A DNA stretch of 9,502 nt from Clostridia bacterium. GTDB lineage: Bacteria; Bacillota; Clostridia; Oscillospirales; CAG-272. Below the pieces are notes generated by a model that did not search any database, had not been told where the DNA came from, and was given only the letters and a program-made list of their open reading frames with translations. The translations under genes and the position numbers were made by a program. Location: assembly GCA_017559555.1 (NCBI GenBank), contig JAFYRH010000222.1, positions 1 to 9,502 of the forward strand, read 5' to 3'. Below, one piece after another: positions 1 to 6,669 of this stretch (its first letter is position 1; every line of letters begins with the position of its first letter).

Positions 1-2664
1 CTCTTCGTTGAGAGGTGCGCCTGCAAACTGAACGTAACCGTGCAGTACAGAACCGACAAACGGAACTGTTGCGCAAGATGTCAAGTAACGGCTAGAGTCA
101 AGCTCTACGTTGAGAATGTGGTCAACGTATGCCCAAGTGTAAGCGTTACCGCCATCAACCATCAAGCTGTAGCCTTGGTTCTTGATGTCGGAAAGTGCTT
201 GCTCGGTGAAATCCTTGCTTTGCTCGCGGTTATAAGGCTCATCCTCATCAAAGTCGGAGTTCAAGGCGTTACCGAGAGATGCTACCGACATAGATGCAAG
301 CTTATAATCCTCATAATTGGAGAGCAGTTTTTCATAGAACTTGCTGTAACGGGAAGGAGAAATTGCCAATTGATAGAAGGTGGTAAAGCTTTGTTTTGCT
401 GCGTCATAAGCGCGATAGCGAGTATAACGGTTATCCAAAGTCTTAACGGCATCCTTCTTCAAATTCAAGCCATCGAACATAGTGTCGCCTTGCGAATATG
501 CAAAGTCGAAGTCGGGATACAAACCAAGGTGAGAACCGTCACTACCGGAATTCACTTCGTCTGCCTTGGAAATCAGCTCTTTAAAGCCGTTTGCACCGCC
601 AACGTTCTTTTCCCACTTCAAATTGTAAGGCATTGTAGCGTACATACCGCCGTTTGCAAAGCCTGTCAACTTGAAGTTGATGTTCTTAACGTTCAGATTG
701 TTCAATTCAGAATACATCGTCCAAACGTTTTCAAAGGTGGTCAGGGGTGTCATAACCATTACGGGAATTGTAGCAATGGTTTCTTGAGTTTCCAATGCAC
801 CAAAAGATTCGATGTACAGAGGAATATCGTTTTGTACATCCTCTTCGGTAAGAGCAGTGGAAAGCTGACCGGTACGGGTCAAGTAATCACGGTAAGCCTC
901 TGCCATACCCAACCAAGAAGTAGTGTAATACTTAGTGGTCTTTCTTTCGGCAGCAACGTTATCATCGGTCAACATAACGTAATGGAGCGTAAAGCTACCG
1001 GTGTATTTTCTATCCGATTTAATACCAACGCTTTCTGCGCTGCTTGCAATAGAACCGGAAAGGCTATATGTGTCACTTGCCTTGGGGTTGAAGTAGGGGT
1101 AAATGGTGCTGTAATTGTGCAATGCACCACCGTGGTACAATTGGAATCTTGTAAAGGAATCCGCTTCATCTACAAATGCAGCATAACCGCGTTGGTATGC
1201 TTCAATTTGAATATCCTCGGTAGTCAAGAAGATGTTTCTTGCCTCAAGAGACTTGATCAAAGCATCCTCGGTGGTAACTGTGCAAGAAACGCGCTCGGTA
1301 ACCTTAATGGGTTGACCGTTTGCATCCTTTTCGCCGGTTGCGTAGCTATACGTATAGTAAAGCTCGCTGGCAACAACGCCGTAAACGGGATAGCGAACTG
1401 CCTTGTGGAACTTCAAGCCGATGAGTTGGTGATATGCAAAGTCTTCGCCATAAACATATCCCAGCATTTTTTCGGTAGAAGTACCAAGCTCGGCGTGATC
1501 AAACAGTGCACCGGAACCGTCCGGGAAGAACGTGTAGTTCTCCAAGGTTTGTTTTGTAACCGTGCCGTCGGCTGCTTCAACTTCATAAGAAACACCTGCG
1601 TTCTTATAGTTAGCCGCACCCATATAAGGCAGAACGGTCAGATTTTGCAAGTTGTAGGTTGCAGCGTCGTAACGCAAGCCGTTGCAAGGCAGACGAACGG
1701 TAAGACCGTTTTCAGCATCGAGATAATATTCCAATGCCATCTTAAATACGGGATACTTTTCATCCTTTGCTACGTAACCGGTTGCTTCGTGGTCTGCATC
1801 CAATTGCTCAAAGGTGTAGTCGGGACAATAAGTCTTAATCCAAAGCTCACGTCTGAGAGTGTCGTTTGCGTTGGACATTTTATCGGACCAAGACCACAAG
1901 ATAGGATAAACGGTGTTGCCGTTCTCGTCCTCGTAGGTCTCGCCCAAAACAGGATACTTGTTGATGTATTCTCTCGCCATCAGCGGAGGCATCGTGTTGG
2001 GGTCAAACTCCAACCAAGCATTCAAGAACCACTTAACAGCCTTACCGCTTTCCTCTTTTTCAAGGGGACCGCCGGGAGCTGCTGCTGCTTCAATTTTGCT
2101 AACAATGTTTTCTTGGAAGCTGTCATCCAAGATCAACTTAGGAATAAGCTTTCTACCGTCCTCACGACCGATGATGTATTCAACACGAATACCACCCTTG
2201 ATGAGGTCAATGGTGATTTGGTCGTTCAATGCAGCATCGGTGTAGCTGTAAAGCTGCTTAGATGTGCCTGTTTGGTCGGTGAAGGAGACAATAATTTGAG
2301 AAAGCAGTTCTTGCTTTGTTGTTTTAGAACCCTTGGAAGTTGCTACATCATAGGGGTTGGTGAAAAGGATGTTTTCGGTAGGTTTGCCGTTTGCATCGGT
2401 TTCTACCCAAGCAACCTCACCGCTGAGTTTATCTGCCCACAGCTGGTAGTTACCAACGGTACGCATCAGCTCCATGCTGGCAAGCTTTTCTTCGGGGTTG
2501 TTATAAACTTTGGTAACATAATCTTCTATCAGGATTTTTTCCTCTTCTTCGGTTGCTTTACTGCTTGTAGCAGCAGATACCTGCACGGTAAACAACGCGG
2601 TGAAAGCACCAAGCACCATAGCGATAGCTAAAAATGTTGAAATTATGCGTTTTGTAAGATTCAT
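1..2664 (-). CDS. Secreted DUF5696-type protein, putative glycoside-hydrolase-like TIM barrel (3' end outside window)
   Basis: The first 888 codons of a large exported protein; the stop lies left of the window. The ATG at 2664 is fixed by an AGGAGG site 8 bases upstream and by the signal peptide it yields (residues 1-31, MNLTKR then a hydrophobic core and VSA). There is no lipobox cysteine, so it is not a lipoprotein; a C-terminal anchor could lie outside the window. After an acidic stretch (TEEEEK), residues 60-580 look like beta-rich N-terminal domains. Residues about 584-888 alternate strands and helices like a TIM barrel: WLGMAEAYRDYLTRTG (584-599), VKNINFKLTGFANGG (659-673), LGLYPDFDFAYSQ (713-725), YSLMVDGGNAYTW (832-844), then VPFVGSVLHGYVQFAGAPLN at 867-886. 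I recall this ending as characteristic of DUF5696 proteins. Acidic residues D718, D720 and D837 are plausible catalytic candidates by position only. Its place as last gene of a sugar-importer operon supports an extracellular glycan-processing role. No activity is established from sequence. Confidence 0.8.
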   Translation of the reverse strand, partial: MNLTKRIISTFLAIAMVLGAFTALFTVQVSAATSSKATEEEEKILIEDYVTKVYNNPEEKLASMELMRTVGNYQLWADKLSGEVAWVETDANGKPTENILFTNPYDVATSKGSKTTKQELLSQIIVSFTDQTGTSKQLYSYTDAALNDQITIDLIKGGIRVEYIIGREDGRKLIPKLILDDSFQENIVSKIEAAAAPGGPLEKEESGKAVKWFLNAWLEFDPNTMPPLMAREYINKYPVLGETYEDENGNTVYPILWSWSDKMSNANDTLRRELWIKTYCPDYTFEQLDADHEATGYVAKDEKYPVFKMALEYYLDAENGLTVRLPCNGLRYDAATYNLQNLTVLPYMGAANYKNAGVSYEVEAADGTVTKQTLENYTFFPDGSGALFDHAELGTSTEKMLGYVYGEDFAYHQLIGLKFHKAVRYPVYGVVASELYYTYSYATGEKDANGQPIKVTERVSCTVTTEDALIKSLEARNIFLTTEDIQIEAYQRGYAAFVDEADSFTRFQLYHGGALHNYSTIYPYFNPKASDTYSLSGSIASSAESVGIKSDRKYTGSFTLHYVMLTDDNVAAERKTTKYYTTSWLGMAEAYRDYLTRTGQLSTALTEEDVQNDIPLYIESFGALETQETIATIPVMVMTPLTTFENVWTMYSELNNLNVKNINFKLTGFANGGMYATMPYNLKWEKNVGGANGFKELISKADEVNSGSDGSHLGLYPDFDFAYSQGDTMFDGLNLKKDAVKTLDNRYTRYRAYDAAKQSFTTFYQLAISPSRYSKFYEKLLSNYEDYKLASMSVASLGNALNSDFDEDEPYNREQSKDFTEQALSDIKNQGYSLMVDGGNAYTWAYVDHILNVELDSSRYLTSCATVPFVGSVLHGYVQFAGAPLNEE

Positions 2665-2670
2665 TTTTTC

Positions 2671-2678
2671 TACCTCCT
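2671..2678 (-). promoter_or_regulatory. Ribosome binding site of the DUF5696-type gene
   Basis: AGGAGGTA in the 22-base gap after the NHL/TPR/Yip1 stop. The AGGAGG core lies 8 bases from the ATG at 2664, across an A-rich spacer. It confirms that start over the internal ATG at codon 16. Confidence 0.9.
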
Positions 2679-2686
2679 ATCTATCG

Positions 2687-4816
2687 TTATGTGCGATACT
2701 GAATTTCTACTACGATATTTGTTACAAGGCTTACAAGCTTTGAGAGCAACATACCGAACAAGAGTACCAGGAAGACGATGAACGCCATTGCTACCACTGT
2801 ACCAACAATGGTAATCAGGTTTTTAAAGATGGGATAATCATGCGTTACCATAGTTCCAAAGAACAGAAGCATAATTGTCCAAATAAATGCAATGCTTACC
2901 AATAAATCAATAAGCTGTACTTCACTTGTGCTTACCCAGTTGGAGCCCAACGTTGCAGGTGCAATGAAGAGGCACAAGGGCAAGAGCGAGTAAGAGGATG
3001 CAATAAAGATATCCTTAAAGCTTCCTTCACCTTCAAACAGGGTGGTCAAGCACCAGTTTGCAAGTATGAAGAGGAAGAAAGGAACCAACACAGAGATGGC
3101 TTGCGACCACAGTGTGGAGGTCGCGCCGGTGGGATTTACAACGTATCCCTGACCGATGCCTTGATAGAAGAACGAAAGAATGGTCAAGCCGATGAATACA
3201 AGGGATGCTCGAACAGAACCGCGCTTTTCGTGCTTCAAATCGTAGAAGCCGTCGAACGGGTGGAAGATTACGTAGAAGCCGTAGATAACTTCTTCCCAGA
3301 ACTTCTTTCTTTCACGTCCGTCGGTTGCAACACGTTTGTTAACCTTAGCTGCCCAACCAAGGAACTTAGTGATCAAAACAACCAGAACAATGATCAAACC
3401 AACTACGGGCAAGAGCCAAACAGACATCCAATCCTTACGAACCATCTTGTAAGATTCGGACCAGTTGGTGGTGTCGTATGCCTTTTCGTAGTATTCGAGA
3501 GCTTCTTCGTAGTCGGCGCTACGGTAAAGTGCATTACCGATACCAACGTACGCTGCGTCGAAGTTGGAGTTTCTTTGCAAAACCTTTTCCCAACATTCAA
3601 TAGCGAAATCATAGTCCAAGGAGTTTTCAGCCGCAATCGCTTGAATCAGTGCATCACCGTACTCGGTACGAGTGTAAACGATCAAGCTCTTGGAACCGGA
3701 GTCAAGAATGAGCATTTTGTCACCTTGGTAAGCAATTGCACATACGTTGGAAATACTACCCAACATTGTACCTGTATCACCAAAAGCAAACAACAGGTTA
3801 CCGTTAAAGTCGTAGGTGTAGATCTTTTCACGCTTGGTATCAACAATAGACCAAGTCTTTTCGGGACCGGTTGCAACGTCTACGATGGTAGAAACACCGC
3901 CGCTGGTCTTAAAGTCGATTTCACCTGCCGGAGGCCAGAAGCCGTTACGTCTCATAATTTCGTCACCCGAGGGGTTGAGCATCTTTACGGGAGCGTACTT
4001 ACCGGTACGGTCTTTACCTGTGATAGCACCTGCAACAGAGCTTTCTGCGATACCGGAGGTGGTAACGTAGATAAAGCCATCGGCGCTGATTGCAATGTTG
4101 TTATAAATAACGGAAGTTTTTGTTGCGGTCAATTTTCTTTGTGCATCGGTTTGGAAGGATCTCCAAAGAATTTCCCATGCAGAAATGGTAACCGCCTGCG
4201 CACCGATGAAGCCTACGAAAGCACCCTCGGAGTTCATAACGATAATACCTTGGTTGGTGGAGGAAGAAACAACGTAAATTCTGCCGTATTGGTCAATTGC
4301 CATAGCAATCGGCTTGTAGGCTGCGTTGTCGCTGAGCAATTGGCTTTCAGGCGGGTCGATGATCTGCTTAAAGCCAAGTGTCTTTTTATCAAACTCTACC
4401 AAACGGTTGTTACCGGTGTCACATACCCAAATGGATTCGTCGGTAACGAATACACCTTGGGGAGCTACCAACTTATCGTTGTTACCTGCACCGTTATAGA
4501 ATGTGGTAATGTAAGTTTGGAACTCAAAGTAACGGTTCAAAATTGCGATTTGGTTATTGTCGGTGTCAGCAATATAAATGTTGCCTTCCTTATCCGTAAT
4601 CATATCCTTAGGATTGTTGAAATCCATAGGAAGGTTCATGTCTGCATAAATCAATGCTTCATCTGCAGAATAAGCATCGGGAGAATACAGAGCGGTACCA
4701 CTAATAGAATATGTATAAGTTTGATAAGCGGAGGATGCCGAAACACCAACGGTCATTGCGGATATGATCATTGTGAGAGACAATACCAGCAATATTACAG
4801 ATGTAAACTTTTTCAT
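2687..4816 (-). CDS. Exported NHL-repeat beta-propeller / TPR / Yip1-domain membrane protein
   Basis: A 709-residue membrane-anchored protein of unknown function. Residues 1-27 form a signal peptide (MKK, hydrophobic core, VSA cleavage site). Residues about 60-385 hold about six NHL-like propeller repeats: clear ones at 67-94 (IADTDNNQIAILN), 117-143 (VCDTGNNRLVEFD) and 168-195, weaker ones at 238-255, 322-346 and 356-382. Residues 401-448 are about one and a half to two TPR repeats (CWEKVLQRNSNFDAAYVGIG, then YEEALEYYEKAYD). A membrane segment at 463-484 is followed by a strongly basic loop (KVNKRVATDGRERKKF). A Yip1-type domain with five further segments (near 538-556, 570-592, 606-625, 634-655, 668-693) ends the protein. 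The basic loop fits the positive-inside rule with propeller and TPR outside. The gene lies 12 bases after the permease stop, so it is co-expressed with the importer. I infer an accessory role: scaffold, glycan sensor or transporter partner. Domain calls come from reading motifs, and the Yip1 call is the least certain. Confidence 0.85.
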   Translation of the reverse strand: MKKFTSVILLVLSLTMIISAMTVGVSASSAYQTYTYSISGTALYSPDAYSADEALIYADMNLPMDFNNPKDMITDKEGNIYIADTDNNQIAILNRYFEFQTYITTFYNGAGNNDKLVAPQGVFVTDESIWVCDTGNNRLVEFDKKTLGFKQIIDPPESQLLSDNAAYKPIAMAIDQYGRIYVVSSSTNQGIIVMNSEGAFVGFIGAQAVTISAWEILWRSFQTDAQRKLTATKTSVIYNNIAISADGFIYVTTSGIAESSVAGAITGKDRTGKYAPVKMLNPSGDEIMRRNGFWPPAGEIDFKTSGGVSTIVDVATGPEKTWSIVDTKREKIYTYDFNGNLLFAFGDTGTMLGSISNVCAIAYQGDKMLILDSGSKSLIVYTRTEYGDALIQAIAAENSLDYDFAIECWEKVLQRNSNFDAAYVGIGNALYRSADYEEALEYYEKAYDTTNWSESYKMVRKDWMSVWLLPVVGLIIVLVVLITKFLGWAAKVNKRVATDGRERKKFWEEVIYGFYVIFHPFDGFYDLKHEKRGSVRASLVFIGLTILSFFYQGIGQGYVVNPTGATSTLWSQAISVLVPFFLFILANWCLTTLFEGEGSFKDIFIASSYSLLPLCLFIAPATLGSNWVSTSEVQLIDLLVSIAFIWTIMLLFFGTMVTHDYPIFKNLITIVGTVVAMAFIVFLVLLFGMLLSKLVSLVTNIVVEIQYRT

Positions 4817-4821
4817 ATTGT

Positions 4822-4830
4822 CCTCCTTTT
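4822..4830 (-). promoter_or_regulatory. Ribosome binding site of the NHL/TPR/Yip1 gene
   Basis: AAAAGGAGG overlapping the stop codon of the second permease, 5 bases before the ATG at 4816. It is a near-perfect consensus and supports independent initiation as well as coupling. Confidence 0.9.
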
Positions 4831-5701
4831 AGTCTTTCATACCGCTCGAACCCATTGTTTCAATGATGTTCGACTGAGAAATAACGAATACCGTGATAGG
4901 AACCATCATCATAAGTACCGAGGACGCCGAAGACGCACCGGAACGCTTAATGCCGCCGGCCATAATTTGACCGATTGCATAGTTGATGGATTTGAGCTGC
5001 TCGGAATAAATGTAAATGGACGAGCCTTGGTTCCAAAGTCCTTGGAACGAGAAGATGATCAACGTCAGCCACGCGGGCTTAACCATAGGCATTGCAATTG
5101 TCCAATACGTACGGATTTCGCTCGCACCATCGAGACGCGCACTTTCCAGTACGGTATCAGGAACGGTGGAGTCCATATGCTGCTTCATCAGGTACAGACC
5201 CAAGGTTGCGCCCCATGCAGGAATGATGATAGCCAAGTAGCTATCTACCAAGTGCAACGCGGTCATAATCATGAAGCTGGTGATACCACCAACGGTGGAA
5301 GAGAACATCAGGGACGAACGAATGGTTTTGAACACAAATTTGCCGCCGGGGAATTTGATCTTCGCCAGGGAGTATGCACACATGGATGCAATAAACAAGT
5401 GTCCGAACGTACCCATAACCGTAGTGAATACCGTGTTGAAGATGTAACGGGAGAAAGGAACCCACGAGTCATTCATCAAGGTAAACAGGTCGGAGAAGTT
5501 TTTGAGTGTAGGCTGTCTTACGAAGAAGCGAGGAGGATACATCCACAACTCATCCAAAGGCTTGAACGCCTGAGAGATCGCATACACCATAGGGAGAAAC
5601 ATGAACGCGCCAAGGATCGTCAATACAACGGTAATACCGGCGTCGCCTCCCGCAGAACGGGATAATACAACTCTATGTCGTCTTGTTCTTAATTTTGCCA
5701 T
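4829..5701 (-). CDS. Carbohydrate ABC transporter permease, MalG/UgpE type
   Basis: Second pore subunit, expected to form a heterodimer with the permease encoded immediately upstream. The 290-residue protein has about six membrane segments (near 22-42, 90-112, 128-150, 155-172, 207-225 and 261-283). Its EAA loop is at 186-209 (E186, S187-A188, D191-G192, then AMPMVKP), which would contact the missing ATPase. The start is followed by a short basic stretch (KLRTRRHR). The C-terminus ends in SSGMKD, which I remember as typical of MalG-type permeases found beside large modular binding proteins. Only one base separates this ATG from the preceding stop (TAATATG), and its ribosome site AAAGGTAGG lies inside the end of the upstream gene. 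The early codon TTA at residue 13 is one of very few in the window. Family assignment is secure; the substrate is not known. Confidence 0.95.
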   Translation of the reverse strand: MAKLRTRRHRVVLSRSAGGDAGITVVLTILGAFMFLPMVYAISQAFKPLDELWMYPPRFFVRQPTLKNFSDLFTLMNDSWVPFSRYIFNTVFTTVMGTFGHLFIASMCAYSLAKIKFPGGKFVFKTIRSSLMFSSTVGGITSFMIMTALHLVDSYLAIIIPAWGATLGLYLMKQHMDSTVPDTVLESARLDGASEIRTYWTIAMPMVKPAWLTLIIFSFQGLWNQGSSIYIYSEQLKSINYAIGQIMAGGIKRSGASSASSVLMMMVPITVFVISQSNIIETMGSSGMKD

Positions 5702-5702
5702 A

Positions 5703-6650
5703 TTACGTACCTACCTTTGAGAGAGCCTTGGAAACGACCTTGTTTGCAAAAATTTGAATTGCAAAGAGCACTGTTGCAATTGCGGATGCATAACCGATTT
5801 CGTAACGTGCTCCGCCGTAGTCGTCCAGATGGTGGGTGATGGTGTGTGCTGCGTAGTCAACCGACGGGAAGCCGCAAAGCGCACTTACAACGCCGCCGAA
5901 ACCAAAGGAGCCGGTAATTGCCATGATTGCACCGAACATCAACTGCGGCTTCATGCTGGGGAGAGTGATGAACCAAAGCTCTTGCCAACGATTCTTAACA
6001 CCGTCAACGGCGCCTGCCTCGTACAAGGAACGGTCAACGCCCTGCAAACCTGCAATAAAGGAAAGGAAGGACGTGCCAAGAGATGTCCACAGCGAAACTA
6101 CAATACAAAGAGGCATGATGTAGTCTGCATCCTTAAACCACGCAATCGGGTCTTGAATGATACCAACCTCAATCAGGGTTGCGTTAACCCAACCGTAGGT
6201 ATCGGCGTCAAACAACGTACCCCAAATCATATATACACCACCGGAAATGGAAGGTGCATAGAAAATCAAGGTGATGATCGCACGAATGCGAGGAGGAAGC
6301 TCGTTGATAAACCAAGCTACCAAGAAAGACATGATATAGGAAGAAGGACCTACAATTGCCGCAAAGATCAAGGTGTTCTTGCAGGCGATAAGGAAGATAT
6401 CGTCTGCAAAGAACAGGTTGATGTAGTTCTCAAGCCAAACAAAGTTGGGCCATTGCAACATGTTAAAGTCGGTAAAACCTACAACAAAGGAGAGGACAAC
6501 AGGACAAAGGGTAAACAGGGAGAAGATTACAACGTAAGGAAGAATCATAACGTAAGCAATCCAGTTGCGCTTCATTTCTCTAATGGTATATTCCCAATAG
6601 GTAATGTCTTTTCTGGCAACTGCTTTTTGCGCTGCTTTTTGTTTTGCCAT
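5703..6650 (-). CDS. Sugar ABC transporter permease, LplB/UgpA (MalF-like) type
   Basis: One of two integral membrane subunits forming the pore of the carbohydrate importer. The 315-residue protein has a basic cytoplasmic N-terminus (about residues 1-29), then about six membrane segments near 31-56, 88-112, 122-145, 178-202, 236-256 and 285-303. The ATPase-docking EAA loop is clear at 210-233, with E211-A212, D216-G217 and LPSMKP at 230-235. Length and layout match the binding-protein-dependent transport inner membrane component family (BPD_transp_1). The ATG at 6650 is chosen because an AAAGGAGG ribosome site lies 10 bases upstream, overlapping the region just after the binding-protein stop. 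The stop codon is one base from the start of the partner permease, which implies coupled translation. Family assignment is firm; the transported sugar cannot be read from the sequence. Confidence 0.95.
   Translation of the reverse strand: MAKQKAAQKAVARKDITYWEYTIREMKRNWIAYVMILPYVVIFSLFTLCPVVLSFVVGFTDFNMLQWPNFVWLENYINLFFADDIFLIACKNTLIFAAIVGPSSYIMSFLVAWFINELPPRIRAIITLIFYAPSISGGVYMIWGTLFDADTYGWVNATLIEVGIIQDPIAWFKDADYIMPLCIVVSLWTSLGTSFLSFIAGLQGVDRSLYEAGAVDGVKNRWQELWFITLPSMKPQLMFGAIMAITGSFGFGGVVSALCGFPSVDYAAHTITHHLDDYGGARYEIGYASAIATVLFAIQIFANKVVSKALSKVGT
5710..5718 (-). promoter_or_regulatory. Ribosome binding site of the second permease gene
   Basis: AAAGGTAGG on the minus strand, 8 bases before the ATG at 5701 and inside the last codons of the first permease gene. 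It matches the consensus less well than the other sites; with a one-base gap between genes, translation is probably coupled to the upstream gene. Confidence 0.75.
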
Positions 6651-6660
6651 TTCTATTTAT

Positions 6661-6668
6661 CCTCCTTT
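6661..6668 (-). promoter_or_regulatory. Ribosome binding site of the first permease gene
   Basis: AAAGGAGG on the minus strand, 10 bases before the ATG at 6650. It begins just after the binding-protein stop codon (6672-6670). It fixes the permease start. Confidence 0.9.
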
Positions 6669-6669
6669 A

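Noticed and set aside
40..2631. Plus-strand open frame of 863 codons
   Set aside because: It is the exact codon-for-codon antisense of the DUF5696-type gene. Its translation is Cys- and Val-rich with no recognisable domain or credible ribosome site, while the minus frame has a signal peptide and a strong AGGAGG.
2665..2686. Internal promoter or terminator between the propeller and DUF5696-type genes
   Set aside because: This 22-base gap is the largest in the window. It holds only the ribosome site and an A-rich spacer, with no hairpin plus T-run and no -35/-10 pair.
2665..4816. Propeller/Yip1 gene as the missing ATPase or a broken permease
   Set aside because: It has no Walker A, signature or Walker B motif and no EAA loop; the repeats and membrane layout fit a different kind of protein and the frame is intact.
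3101..5665. Plus-strand open frame of 854 codons
   Set aside because: Antisense in register to both the propeller gene and the second permease, running across their junction. The two genes happen to share a frame. The product has no coherent composition or domain.
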